64,000 nucleotides of DNA. Source: Sphingorhabdus pulchriflava. GTDB lineage: Bacteria > Pseudomonadota > Alphaproteobacteria > Sphingomonadales > Sphingomonadaceae. The stretch's first letter is position 1. Each line of letters opens with the position of its first letter. Positions 1-8,518 of this stretch are shown one piece after another. The stretch is from contig NZ_QRGP01000002.1 in assembly GCF_003367235.1 (NCBI RefSeq), forward strand, positions 622,595 to 686,594, given 5' to 3'. A program made the translations under genes and the position numbers. The notes under the pieces were generated by a model that ran no database searches, was not told where the DNA came from, and worked only from the letters and a program-made list of their open reading frames with translations.

Positions 1-1
1 G

Positions 2-460
2 GTCGATGCCGCGATTATCATAGCCGATCAGGTTGATCCCCGACTATATGCGGTGCGGCTTGATCGCAACAATGTCTATGCCATCGCATCCGAAACTGCG
101 GCGCGCGAACAATCATTGAAAAAGCCTGCTGATCTGAAAAACCAGACCGTTTTGGTGCACAGCGATATGCCGCTGATTTTCGATGCTTGGCGGGTGGCGG
201 TGGGCGAACCCAAGTTGAAGCCTGCTGCCATTGACCATATCGATAGCGGGCCGCTCATGCTGGAGGCGGCAGCCAATGGGCTGGGCGTCGCCATCATGCA
301 CGGCAGCCATTTCTCCGACGCCAAAGACCCAAGACTGGTCCGCCTTTTCGATTTAGAGGTCGAAAGCCCTTACAGCTATTGGTTTGTCTGCCGACCCCGT
401 GCGCTCAAGCAACGCGCGGTGCGTATCTTCCACGACTGGCTGTTAAAATCCGGGGTCTGA
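2..460 (+). CDS. LysR-family transcriptional regulator, C-terminal part
   Basis: The frame is open from the left window edge, so the N-terminal DNA-binding half is missing. The roughly 152 visible residues form the second half of a LysR substrate-binding domain. They include an EAAANGLGVAIMHGS stretch and end with a short FHDWLLKSG helix, as in GcvA/AmpR-like regulators that finish with a 'F.dWL..e' helix. Such proteins bind a small effector and control a promoter usually next to their own gene, but the target is outside the window. The family call is secure; the ligand is unknown. Confidence 0.85.
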   Translation, partial: VDAAIIIADQVDPRLYAVRLDRNNVYAIASETAAREQSLKKPADLKNQTVLVHSDMPLIFDAWRVAVGEPKLKPAAIDHIDSGPLMLEAAANGLGVAIMHGSHFSDAKDPRLVRLFDLEVESPYSYWFVCRPRALKQRAVRIFHDWLLKSGV

Positions 461-467
461 AGAAAAA

Positions 468-504
468 GCCGAGAAGCAGGGGGGTGTGTTCCCCTGCCCT
501 CGGC
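468..504 (+). terminator. hairpin after the LysR gene
   Basis: GCCGAG (468-473) pairs with CTCGGC (499-504), and inside it GCAGGGG (476-482) pairs with CCCCTGC (491-497). The structure begins 7 bases after the LysR stop codon. There is no clear T-run, so it may be a weak terminator or an mRNA 3' stabilising hairpin. Confidence 0.4.
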
Positions 505-636
505 AGGATGTTGGCATAGGGAGAACCTTGCCAACCGGGTCGCAACCCGTAATTGGCATGTGAATCGGAATGAAACGCGTGACGCCCGTCACGCAGACCA
601 AATGATTCCGAAATTTGCTGGGGGGTATCGCCGCGA

Positions 637-996
637 TTATCGCCAAACCGCCGTAGCGTGGGCCAGACTGTTATGCTCATGTGCTGTGGCATGTTCGACA
701 ATCCAGCGGACGCGCTCAAATTCCCGGATCGCCAGAGGGTCAGGAAACCTGACCCCGCATCGATTACCACGAACCCAAGCCACGATACCCATGGCCTCGA
801 TCCGTTCGACGCGGATCAGCACAGTCGCGCCAATGCGCGGCGGTTCGCTAAGCTGCAGACGGCAGCCAGTGCGGGAGATGTTTTCCAAGCTGCAGCGCTC
901 GGATCGCTCGAGCAGCACCATTCCGGCGTCTATTTCTGTCGCCAGCCGCGCCATTTTGCGATTGCCCAATTTGCCAAAGGGTTTGGGATTCATCAT
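637..996 (-). CDS. PilZ-domain protein
   Basis: A 119-aa protein that is essentially one PilZ domain. An RSERCSLENISRTGCRL segment near residue 32 corresponds to the cyclic-di-GMP-binding 'RxxxR...(D/N)xSxxG' signature, and a V.WVRGNRCGVRF strand follows near residue 76. PilZ domains bind c-di-GMP or have lost binding and serve as adaptors. The usual D/NxSxxG block appears here as NISRTG, so binding is plausible. Two ATGs lie in tandem at 994-996 and 991-993. The gene stands alone; its function beyond c-di-GMP signalling cannot be read from context. Confidence 0.75.
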   Translation of the reverse strand: MMNPKPFGKLGNRKMARLATEIDAGMVLLERSERCSLENISRTGCRLQLSEPPRIGATVLIRVERIEAMGIVAWVRGNRCGVRFPDPLAIREFERVRWIVEHATAHEHNSLAHATAVWR

Positions 997-1103
997 CGCA
1001 TACCGGATAGCATAACGGCGGTGAAGAATTGGTTAGGCCTTCCGTTTCAAGTTGACGGAAAATCTCTTAACGAGCCAGTTTTTGGTCTTACCCCAAAATA
1101 AAT

Positions 1104-1129
1104 GGGCGCTGGTATTGCTACCAGCGCCC
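1104..1129 (-). terminator. rho-independent terminator, minus strand
   Basis: A perfect 11-bp stem, GGGCGCTGGTA (1104-1114) with TACCAGCGCCC (1119-1129). On the minus strand the loop is GCAA and the stem is followed by ATTTATTTT. No protein gene ends here on that strand, which implies a transcript from the 1130-1600 interval. Confidence 0.6.
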
Positions 1130-1480
1130 ACTGCGCCTGATCTTGGAAGTCCTTGGCCACTAGGGCCATTCTTTCCGCTTTCCGGCGTCCGGCTCGCTGG
1201 CGGCCCCGAAGGGTCGCCAGTTTGCCTGACTGCTTTCGGTATCCTGCCCGGCGTTGGCTTTTGGCGGTGAGGCCTTGGCCCGCACATGGCGTTCGTTGTC
1301 CGGCAGCAACCTCTGCTTTCCTGCTTCTTCCACTTTCGTTTCTGAAACGCTCTGGCGAGGTATCTGGCAGTTCGCCCGTTCCGCTCTGCTTTCCGTTTCC
1401 GTTCCGCTTCGCTTTCCGGCTTCCCTGCCTGACAATTGAAAGGTCTCATCGAACCCTGAGTCGGGCAATGCGAATCTTTC
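1104..1480 (-). ncRNA. possible structured non-coding RNA
   Basis: The interval 997-1803 contains no convincing protein gene. Three hairpins lie in tandem near its left end. They are the terminator at 1104-1129, a TGGCC/GGCCA stem at 1154-1168, and a 10-pair stem at 1197-1220 that on the minus strand is capped by C(UUCG)G with one internal mismatch. The rest is rich in GGA/CGGAAAGC-like repeats when read on the minus strand. It does not show the conserved blocks of RNase P RNA, an alanine tag like tmRNA, or the SRP RNA core. The 5' boundary is a guess. Strand is inferred from the U-rich tail. Confidence 0.3.
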
Positions 1481-1749
1481 GACTTATCCACAGGCGGAGG
1501 GGTTTGCGGTGGACAAAATGGAGAACAAGAAGATGCATGTCGCGGGGAAGAAATAATACATCGCTGCTGCGACATTAAGCCACAAACGAATACGGCCTCC
1601 ACGCTGTGCATGAAGGCCGTTCGTCTTGATCAGCGAGCGGGGGAGAGGAGGAGGAGATGCTCGCCGGTCAGAATGTGTTTCGAAAGTTTCGCTTTCGGTG
1701 ACCCGCATTTGGCGATTGGGGGTTCATTGTGCAATTGCGAAAAGAAAAA

Positions 1750-1776
1750 GGCCAGTTGCATGAAATGCAACTGGCC
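1750..1776 (-). terminator. terminator of the 6019-1804 minus-strand operon
   Basis: A perfect 12-bp stem, GGCCAGTTGCAT (1750-1761) and ATGCAACTGGCC (1765-1776), with a 3-base loop. On the minus strand it is followed by CTTTTTCTTTT. It lies 28 bases after the stop codon of the serine hydrolase gene that ends the operon. Confidence 0.85.
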
Positions 1777-1803
1777 TAAATTGCGTCCTTTGCACTTATA
1801 GAT

Positions 1804-2928
1804 CTACGCGTCCATCGCCTGCCATGTCGCCATGACCAGCGCGAATCCCCGGGCATCGCCTGTAGTGGTGCCCTCCATCCGGTTCATCACATAGGAGAAT
1901 GTCGTCTGTGCATCCATGTCGACGATAGCGATCGATCCACCATAGCCACCCCAATAGCAGCTATTGGGATTGGGCAACGGTACCATGCCGCCTGGCAGGC
2001 CAAAACCCATGCCGAACCGCACGGGGATGCCAAGGACAAGATCGGTGCCCTCAACCTGACATTCGAATGCGCGGCGACACCCGGCTTCTGACAGGAAGCG
2101 CTTGCCCTTGGCCATGCCGCCATTTGCAAGGATGGCATGGATTTCCGCTACTGAGCGTGCATTGCCCGTGCCGCCAGCTGCTGGAATTTCCGCCCCGCGC
2201 CATGCCCTTTTTGCGGTTTCACCGACATCGATGCCGGGATTGGTCGCCATATTCTTTTGCAGATCCGATGCCGCTTGCGCGGCAACGGCAATGGGAGGTG
2301 GTTGCAGTGTTGCGACCCTGCCGTCTTCTGATGCCGGAAGGCCGATATGGAAATCAGCGCCCAAGGGCTCGGCAATTTCCTCACGGAAAACAGTGCCGAT
2401 GGTTTTACCCGTTGCACGTCGCACAACTTCACCGACCAGATAGCCCTGGGTCAGCGCATGATAGCCCGGTGCAGTACCCGGTGCCCAAAACGGGGCTTGC
2501 TGTGCGAGCAAATCAACGCATTTGGACCAGTCATAGAGATCCTCACGTTGTAGCGGTTCCTTCCAACCGGAAAGCCCGGCGGAATGGCTCAGCAGTTGGG
2601 CAATGGTGACGTCGTCCTTGCCCTCGGCAGCAAATTCCGGCCAGAATTTTGCTACCCGGTCGTGGAGGTCGAAAACACCACGGTCGGCAAGCAGCAGCGC
2701 AGTGAGTGCTGCCATCGTCTTGGTCGTCGAATAGACGTTGACGATGGTATCGCGATCCCAACTGCTGGTCTTATCAGGGTTGGCATGCCCACCCCAGATA
2801 TCGACCACAGTTTCACCGTCGCGGGTTACGCAGAACGAAGCCCCGATATCGGCGCCACTTGCGAGGCTGGCCTCCATCACGGACTTTACGCCCGCAAATT
2901 TGCCCTCCGCAACGCCGTGGACGCTCAC
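1804..2928 (-). CDS. serine hydrolase, class C beta-lactamase fold (EstB-like)
   Basis: 374 aa. The nucleophile motif is S67-T-T-K70 in NVYSTTKTMAAL, a catalytic tyrosine region follows in GYHALTQGYLVGEV (about residue 157), and YWGGYGGS near the C-terminus replaces the KTG box. This pattern is that of beta-lactamase-fold esterases (family VIII) rather than true lactamases. There is no signal peptide, so it is probably cytoplasmic. The start is GTG, overlapping the stop of the upstream SDR gene (GTGA), so the two are translationally coupled. In this operon of acyl-CoA dehydrogenases it may hydrolyse an ester or lactone intermediate (inference). Confidence 0.85.
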   Translation of the reverse strand: MSVHGVAEGKFAGVKSVMEASLASGADIGASFCVTRDGETVVDIWGGHANPDKTSSWDRDTIVNVYSTTKTMAALTALLLADRGVFDLHDRVAKFWPEFAAEGKDDVTIAQLLSHSAGLSGWKEPLQREDLYDWSKCVDLLAQQAPFWAPGTAPGYHALTQGYLVGEVVRRATGKTIGTVFREEIAEPLGADFHIGLPASEDGRVATLQPPPIAVAAQAASDLQKNMATNPGIDVGETAKRAWRGAEIPAAGGTGNARSVAEIHAILANGGMAKGKRFLSEAGCRRAFECQVEGTDLVLGIPVRFGMGFGLPGGMVPLPNPNSCYWGGYGGSIAIVDMDAQTTFSYVMNRMEGTTTGDARGFALVMATWQAMDA

Positions 2929-3716
2929 GCGTCGATGCTCGGTGAACCGATATTGGCGTGCGCCACGCCGCCATCGACGGTGATAGTATCGCCAATAACA
3001 TAGTTGCCGGCATCTGACGCAAGATAGATCGCCGCCGCCGCCATATCTTCGGCAACGCCGATGCGCTTGTTCGGGATGTTGCTGGCGACCGCTTCGCCAT
3101 GGTCGCGCGCTGCCTTGTTCATATCAGAGGCAAAGGCACCCGGGGCGATCGCAGTGACATTGATCTGATCCTGAACCAACCGCGCAGCCATGCGTTTTGT
3201 AAGATACAGGATCGCCGACTTGGATGCGTGATAGCTATAGGTTTCCCAGGGGTTGAGACGGATACCGTCGATTGAGCCGATATTGATAACCTTCGCCGGA
3301 TGCGCCTTGGTCGCCGCAGCCTTCAGCAGCGGGTATAACGCCTGCGTCAGGAAGAAGGGGCCCTTGACATTGAGGTCCATGACCTTGTCCCAGCCCGCTT
3401 CAGGGAATTCCTCGAACGGTGCGCCCCAGGCGGCTCCTGCGTTGTTGACCAGGATATCGAGTTTCGACTCGCGTTCGGCGAATGCAGCCGCCAACGCCTT
3501 GCAGCCCTCAACCGACGAGACATCCATTGGCAGCGGAATGCAGTTGGGGCCCAGTTCGGCTGCTGTTGCTTCACAGGCGTCCGCTTTGCGCGAGCTGATA
3601 TAGACCTTGGCACCAGCGGCGATGAAGCCTTCGGCCATATGGCGGCCGAGATTCTTGGAACCACCGGTGACGAGCGCGACACGGCCTTCAAGGCTGAAAA
3701 GTTTCTGCAAGTCCAT
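2925..3716 (-). CDS. short-chain dehydrogenase/reductase (SDR)
   Basis: 263 aa from ATG at 3716, two bases after the upstream acyl-CoA dehydrogenase stop. Classical SDR features are TGGSKNLG (residues 17-24) for the dinucleotide, an NNAG strand, and the S...Y-x3-K catalytic set in IGSIDG and YSYHASKSA. The C-terminal VDGGVAHANIG is typical. These enzymes interconvert hydroxyl and keto groups with NAD(P)H. The position between an acyl-CoA dehydrogenase and a hydrolase suggests oxidation or reduction of a hydroxyacyl intermediate, but the substrate is not readable. Confidence 0.9.
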   Translation of the reverse strand: MDLQKLFSLEGRVALVTGGSKNLGRHMAEGFIAAGAKVYISSRKADACEATAAELGPNCIPLPMDVSSVEGCKALAAAFAERESKLDILVNNAGAAWGAPFEEFPEAGWDKVMDLNVKGPFFLTQALYPLLKAAATKAHPAKVINIGSIDGIRLNPWETYSYHASKSAILYLTKRMAARLVQDQINVTAIAPGAFASDMNKAARDHGEAVASNIPNKRIGVAEDMAAAAIYLASDAGNYVIGDTITVDGGVAHANIGSPSIDA

Positions 3717-3718
3717 GA

Positions 3719-4855
3719 TCAATATCCGTTCAACTGGGCCACGCGGTCGGCGTGGAAATAGATGTCGCCCATATATTCGGCGAGCGCGCGGTCGCGCTTC
3801 ATATAGAGGCCGATGTCATATTCGTCGGTCATGCCGATGCCGCCATGCATCTGCACGCCTTCGCGGACAGAAAGGCTGCAGGCAAGACCTGCCTTGGCCT
3901 TGGCGACCGAGGCGTAAAGCTCTGCACGCGGATCTGCCTCGTCGAGGAAGTTCTGCGCCTTGAGCACAGCGGAGCGCGCCATTTCCATTTCGCCATAAAG
4001 ATGCGCGGCACGATGCTGCAGCGCCTGGAACTCGCCGATGACGCGGCCAAACTGCTTGCGCTGTTTGAGATAGTCAAAGGTCAGGTCCATCGCGCCGGTG
4101 CCAACGCCAACCATTTCGGCGGCGGAACCGGTGCGTCCGGCGTTGAGCATTTTGGACAAGACAGCCCAGCCGCCGTCGACATCGCCAATCACGGCGTCGG
4201 CGGTTACTTCGACACCATCAAATGCGACACGAGCAGCCATTGCTGAGTCAACGGTGCGCGCGGCATCCATCGACAGGCCGGCTGCGTCTTTCTCAACCGC
4301 AAACAGCGTCAAGCCTGCCGTCTCGCCAATAGCACCTCCGGTACGGGCTGCAACAATCAGCATGTCGGCAGAGCTACCCTGCACGACAAACTGCTTTGCA
4401 CCGCTCAGCTTGAAGCCATTGCCGCTGCGTTCGGCCTTGAGCGCGATCTTTTCCGGATGGTGCTTTTTGCCCTCTTCAAGTGCGATGCCGATCACCGTTT
4501 CACCAGCGAGAATGCCGGGGAACCAACGGTCGCGCATTGCCTTGTCGGCAGCCTTCAATGCTTCAACAGCAACCACCGAGGTTGAAAGGAAGGGCGAGGG
4601 CGAGAGGTTGCGTCCAATTTCTTCCAGCACGATGCCAGCTTCGACATGGCCCATGCCCAGCCCGCCATCGGCTTCGGGGATCAGGATGCCGGTGAAACCC
4701 ATTTCGGAAAATTGCTTCCACAGATCGTGGCTGAAGCCATCCTTGCAATCCATGTCCCGATATTTGCGCAGATGCGCGACGGGCGCTTCGGTTTTCATGA
4801 AGTCGCGTGCGCTATCGCGCAGCATCGACTGGTCTTCATTATAGGTCATGGCCAT
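3719..4855 (-). CDS. acyl-CoA dehydrogenase family protein, subunit A
   Basis: 378 aa covering the N-terminal helical, middle beta and C-terminal helical domains of the flavoprotein family. Recognisable parts are GFTGILIPEADGGLG (about 53), KQRKQFGRVIGEFQALQH (about 270) and QMHGGIGMTDEYDIGLYMKR near the end. It oxidises an acyl-CoA to the 2-enoyl-CoA and passes electrons to ETF. It starts immediately after a second acyl-CoA dehydrogenase gene. Adjacent pairs like this often make heteromeric enzymes acting on bulky acyl-CoAs such as sterol side chains, which is inference here. Confidence 0.9.
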   Translation of the reverse strand: MAMTYNEDQSMLRDSARDFMKTEAPVAHLRKYRDMDCKDGFSHDLWKQFSEMGFTGILIPEADGGLGMGHVEAGIVLEEIGRNLSPSPFLSTSVVAVEALKAADKAMRDRWFPGILAGETVIGIALEEGKKHHPEKIALKAERSGNGFKLSGAKQFVVQGSSADMLIVAARTGGAIGETAGLTLFAVEKDAAGLSMDAARTVDSAMAARVAFDGVEVTADAVIGDVDGGWAVLSKMLNAGRTGSAAEMVGVGTGAMDLTFDYLKQRKQFGRVIGEFQALQHRAAHLYGEMEMARSAVLKAQNFLDEADPRAELYASVAKAKAGLACSLSVREGVQMHGGIGMTDEYDIGLYMKRDRALAEYMGDIYFHADRVAQLNGY

Positions 4856-4858
4856 TGG

Positions 4859-6019
4859 TCAGGCTCCCGGCATGTCGAGAATGCGTTTTGCGACGACGTT
4901 GAGCATCACTTCGCTCGTGCCGCCTTCGATCGAATTGGCTTTGGTGCGCAGCCAGTCGCGTGCACGCTTGCCGCCATTCGAGCGTTCGCTTTCCCATTCC
5001 AGATAGTCTGAACCACCAGCCGCCATCACCAGTTCGTGGCGCTTCTTGTTCAGTTCCGTCCCGATATATTTCATCAGGTTCGAATAGGCTGGATGCGCGG
5101 TGCCGGTTTTCCATTCGTCCATGAAGCGTTCGCTGTGCGCGCGGAAGGCAAGGCTTTCGACGTCAAACATCGCAAGCTGCGCGCGCAGTATCGGTTCATC
5201 ACCCAGCGCATCCTTGAAGCCGCCGCCGAGCGAGGCGGTGCCGCCATCGCCGCCCATGCCCGAAATCATTTCGCGCTCATGGCCGAGCAGATATTTGGCG
5301 ACATCCCAACCGCGGTTGAGCTCGCCGACAATCTGATGCTTGGGCACCACGACATTGTCGAAGAAGGTTTCGCAGAAGGGCGAGTTGCCCGAAATCAGCT
5401 TGATCGGCTTGGTGGTAACGCCCGGTGTCGTCATATCGAACAACAGGAAGCTGATGCCCTGATATTTGTTTTCCTTATCCGTGCGGACAAGGCAGAAAAT
5501 CCAGTCGGCCTTGTCGGCATAGCTCGTCCAGATTTTCTGGCCGTTGACGACCCAATGGTCGCCCTTGTCTTCGCCAAAGGTTTGCAGCGAAACGAGGTCC
5601 GAACCTGATCCCGGTTCTGAATAGCCCTGACACCAGCGGATTTCGCCGCGCGCGATCTGCGGCAGGTAATGGCGCTTCTGCTCTTCGGTGCCGAATTTCA
5701 GCAGTGCGGGGCCAAGCATCCAGATGCCAAAGCTGTTGAGCGGCGAACGTGCGCCGGCGCGTGCCATTTCCTGACGGAAAATTTTGGTTTCAGCAGGCGA
5801 CAGTCCTGCGCCGCCATAGTCCTTTGGCCAATCGGGCACGGTAAGGCCTGCCGCTGCGCAGCGCTCCATCCATTGTTTTTGCGCTTCGCTTTGGAAAACG
5901 AAGTTACGACCGCCCCAGCAGGTGTCGTCGTCGCTTTTGATCGGGGTTTTCATTTCGGGCGGGCAGTTTGCCTCTATCCACGCCCTGATTTCCGTCCGGA
6001 ATGCCTCCAGTTCGCTCAT
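4859..6019 (-). CDS. acyl-CoA dehydrogenase family protein, subunit B
   Basis: 386 aa. The start is placed at ATG 6019, which has an AGGAGA ribosome site a few bases upstream. The frame stays open further upstream, but that extension looks non-coding. The CQGYSEPGSGSDL motif (about 130) binds flavin/substrate, and IEGGTSEVMLNVVAKRIL near the C-terminus is the classical signature. It is first in the minus-strand operon and four bases separate it from the next acyl-CoA dehydrogenase. Beta-oxidation-type dehydrogenation of a CoA thioester is well supported; chain type is not. Confidence 0.92.
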   Translation of the reverse strand: MSELEAFRTEIRAWIEANCPPEMKTPIKSDDDTCWGGRNFVFQSEAQKQWMERCAAAGLTVPDWPKDYGGAGLSPAETKIFRQEMARAGARSPLNSFGIWMLGPALLKFGTEEQKRHYLPQIARGEIRWCQGYSEPGSGSDLVSLQTFGEDKGDHWVVNGQKIWTSYADKADWIFCLVRTDKENKYQGISFLLFDMTTPGVTTKPIKLISGNSPFCETFFDNVVVPKHQIVGELNRGWDVAKYLLGHEREMISGMGGDGGTASLGGGFKDALGDEPILRAQLAMFDVESLAFRAHSERFMDEWKTGTAHPAYSNLMKYIGTELNKKRHELVMAAGGSDYLEWESERSNGGKRARDWLRTKANSIEGGTSEVMLNVVAKRILDMPGA

Positions 6020-6182
6020 CGGGATTCTCCTAAAAAGTGCCGAATCACTATGTCTCTTTGTGCGCTTTACGCAAGCGTCAACTTGTGAGGCGCGCTTTCC
6101 GTAACGGCAATTTTGCGCCCGTTGACCGAGCCATTTAATCGGCACAGGATAGCGGGGAGAGAGTCGGGATGAGGAGAGGAAT

Positions 6183-7028
6183 ATGAGATTCGCTGGGAAG
6201 ACGGCTGTCGTCACCGGGGCTGCATCGGGCATTGGCAAGGCCACCTGCCTTCGATTGGCCGAAGAAGGTGCGACCGTAATCGCTGCCGACATTGATGAAG
6301 AGGGCGGCAGCGAACTTGCCGCCACTTCAAACGGCAAGATTTTCTTCAAACGCACCGACGTGTGCAACGTCGCCGAGATCAAGGCACTGATGGATTTCGC
6401 CGCCGAAAAGACTGGCGGCATCGACATTGTGTTCAACAATGCAGGCGCAGCCGGTGACCGGGCACCTATTGACGAGATTGAACCCGAAGGCTGGGACCGG
6501 ACGATGGACCTGCTGTTGCGCTCGGTCGCTATGGGCATCCGTTATGCCGTGCCGCATATGAAGGGCCGCAAGGGCGCTTCGATTGTGAACACCGCGAGCA
6601 TTGCCGCGCTTGGTGCGGGATATTCGCCTTCGGCTTATGCGGTGGCAAAGGTTGGCGTGCTGCATCTTTCAAAAATGGCGGCAGCAGAGCTTGCCAAATT
6701 TGACATTCGGGTCAACGCGATCTGCCCCGGCTTCATCAAAACGAACATTTTTGCATCGGCACTCGAAGTCCCGGCTGATCAGCGCGATGCGGCCAATGCC
6801 GTCATTTATGAAGTGGCCAATGCGGCGCAACCGGTGAAAGGCGGCGGCAATCCAGAGGACATTGCCTCGATGGTTGCCTATCTCGCCAGTTCTGAAGCGC
6901 GCTTCATCACGGGCACGCATATGGTGGTCGACGGTGGGATTACAATCGGCCCGCGCCACAGCTGGGATGAAAATGCCCCGGCGATGTTCGATTCGGTTGA
7001 GAGCTTCGCCGGCGCGGCTCAGGAATGA
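6183..7028 (+). CDS. short-chain dehydrogenase/reductase (SDR)
   Basis: 281 aa with a strong GAGGAGAGGAAT ribosome site before ATG. TGAASGIG near residue 12 is the cofactor loop, FNNAGAAGD follows, and PSAYAVAKVG carries the Tyr-x3-Lys pair. Near the C-terminus, VVDGGITIGPRH is followed by an unusual roughly 25-residue extension. It is divergent from the acyl-CoA dehydrogenase operon and overlaps the downstream transporter gene by four bases (ATGA). Substrate unknown; probably a hydroxyacyl or sterol-like alcohol given its neighbours (inference). A lone ATTTAATC half-site lies at 6133-6140. Confidence 0.9.
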   Translation: MRFAGKTAVVTGAASGIGKATCLRLAEEGATVIAADIDEEGGSELAATSNGKIFFKRTDVCNVAEIKALMDFAAEKTGGIDIVFNNAGAAGDRAPIDEIEPEGWDRTMDLLLRSVAMGIRYAVPHMKGRKGASIVNTASIAALGAGYSPSAYAVAKVGVLHLSKMAAAELAKFDIRVNAICPGFIKTNIFASALEVPADQRDAANAVIYEVANAAQPVKGGGNPEDIASMVAYLASSEARFITGTHMVVDGGITIGPRHSWDENAPAMFDSVESFAGAAQE

Positions 7029-8470
7029 CGATCACCTCGGACGGGCGCGTTCCAACGCGGATCAAATTCTTTCACGGCTTTGGCAGCATGGCCTATGGCG
7101 TGAAGGAGAACGGCTTTTCGACGTTCCTTTTGCTGTTTTACAATCAGGTCATCGGGATGGATGCCCGGCTGGTTGGCGCAGCATTGGCGATTGCGATGGT
7201 CGTTGACGCTTTTGCCGATCCAATCATCGGGCATATGAGTGATCGCACCTATTCGCGATGGGGGCGGCGTCTGCCCTGGCTGTATCTGGCCGCGGTTCCG
7301 CTAGCGGCGTCGTGGATGCTGCTCTGGCACCCACCGGGGCTGGAGGGATGGCAGGCCTTTGGCTATCTCGTCGTCACAGCGATTCTCGTCCGAACGCTGG
7401 TATCGGCTTGCGAGGTGCCTTCAGTCGCGATCCTGCCAGAACTGACGCAGGATTATGATGAGCGAACCAGCCTGATGCGGTTGCGCTATCTGTTCGCATG
7501 GGCGGGCGGATTGCTGATGCTGTTCCTTGCCTATGGCGTGTTTCTGGTTTCGGACAAGGAAGGCGAAGTCGGGCAGCTGCTGGCTGAAGGCTATTGGATG
7601 TACGGTATCACCGGTGCCTGCCTGATGGCGTTCACCGTCCTTCTGTCTGCCATCGGGCAGCATAAGCGGCTCGCCCATTTGCCTGCGACACAACCTGACC
7701 GCACGACGGTGCGTGAAGCGATACGCGAGATCTGGCACTCGGTTTCGCATCCGACCTATCTGGTACTGATTTCCGCCGTCGCCTTTGCTGCAGTCAGCAC
7801 GCAGGTCACCTATGTCCTGTCCAACTATCTCTACATATTTGTATGGCGTTTTCCCGAACGCTGGTTCCAGGCATATCCCTGGTTGCTGTTCGGCAGCGTC
7901 ATCATCGCCTTTTTCCTCGTCACCTATTTCAACAAAAAATGGGGCAAAAAGGACTCAGCCTTCCGTTTCATTTTCATCAATGCTGGATTCTGGATCACCC
8001 CGTTCCTGCTGTTTCTTGGCGGATTTTGGCCGCAGACGGGCAGTAATCTCTCCACCGCGATGGTGTTCGCTTTCTTCTTCATCGCCAATTGCTCCGGCGT
8101 GATCATCCAGATTTCGGTCGCTTCAATGATTGCGGATGTGGTCGAGGTCACCGAGGAGCGTACAGGACGACGTTCGGAAGGGCTGCTCTATGCCGGCAAT
8201 TTGTTCGTGCAGAAATGTGCGACTGGTGCAGGCATATTGATCGGCGGTTTCATCATATCGATGGCCGGGCTTCCGGAGAAGGCCAACCCGGCCAATGTGC
8301 CTGCCCCTGTTATCGACAGTCTGGTAATTGCGTATATCAGTACAATCGTGTTGTTGGGGCTCGGCACCATATGGCGGATCCGGAAATTCCCGATCACCCG
8401 CGCCGATCATGAGGAACGTGTTCGGCGTCTCGCCGAGGGTGAAAAAACAGTTGAAGCAGGGGCCGGATAG
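7025..8470 (+). CDS. GPH-type (MFS_2) cation symporter
   Basis: 481 aa with about twelve hydrophobic segments. The D-x2-A/F-D-P-x2-G-x-x-S-D motif of the GPH family is visible as DAFADPIIGHMSDRTYSRWG around residue 61. GPH proteins classically import glycosides coupled to cations, but sphingomonad members commonly sit in lipid or xenobiotic catabolism clusters, as here. The gene overlaps the SDR by four bases. It probably imports the substrate degraded by the flanking enzymes (inference). Confidence 0.85.
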   Translation: MTITSDGRVPTRIKFFHGFGSMAYGVKENGFSTFLLLFYNQVIGMDARLVGAALAIAMVVDAFADPIIGHMSDRTYSRWGRRLPWLYLAAVPLAASWMLLWHPPGLEGWQAFGYLVVTAILVRTLVSACEVPSVAILPELTQDYDERTSLMRLRYLFAWAGGLLMLFLAYGVFLVSDKEGEVGQLLAEGYWMYGITGACLMAFTVLLSAIGQHKRLAHLPATQPDRTTVREAIREIWHSVSHPTYLVLISAVAFAAVSTQVTYVLSNYLYIFVWRFPERWFQAYPWLLFGSVIIAFFLVTYFNKKWGKKDSAFRFIFINAGFWITPFLLFLGGFWPQTGSNLSTAMVFAFFFIANCSGVIIQISVASMIADVVEVTEERTGRRSEGLLYAGNLFVQKCATGAGILIGGFIISMAGLPEKANPANVPAPVIDSLVIAYISTIVLLGLGTIWRIRKFPITRADHEERVRRLAEGEKTVEAGAG

Positions 8471-8486
8471 GCCCAAGGAAATCAAG

Positions 8487-8502
8487 TTAACCGGACGATT
8501 AA
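8487..8502. promoter_or_regulatory. candidate operator, TTAAtC-N4-GATTAA copy 1
   Basis: TTAACC-GGAC-GATTAA, one mismatch from the palindrome seen upstream of three other oxidoreductase genes in the window. It ends 16 bases before the ATG of the acyl-CoA dehydrogenase at 8519. Confidence 0.4.
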
Positions 8503-8518
8503 AAAGAGGACGACTCGC

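Noticed and set aside
1104..1480. tmRNA, RNase P RNA or SRP RNA
   Set aside because: No alanine-ending tag frame, no GAGGAAAGTCC block, no GGAAGGGAGCAGCC SRP core in either strand. Left as unidentified RNA candidate.
1484..1492. Replication origin indicated by a DnaA box TTATCCACA
   Set aside because: One box only, no AT-rich unwinding region, no dnaA/parAB or hemE genes.
1509..1530. LexA/SOS box near GGACAAAATGGAGAAC
   Set aside because: Half-sites are 8 bases apart instead of 7 and one is degenerate; no SOS gene adjoins.
1033..1611. 192-aa open frame on the minus strand
   Set aside because: Low-complexity Arg/Pro-rich product, no ribosome site, runs through a terminator, no family resemblance.
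1804..2928. Antibiotic-resistance beta-lactamase
   Set aside because: No signal peptide, KTG replaced by WGG, catabolic operon context; esterase more likely.
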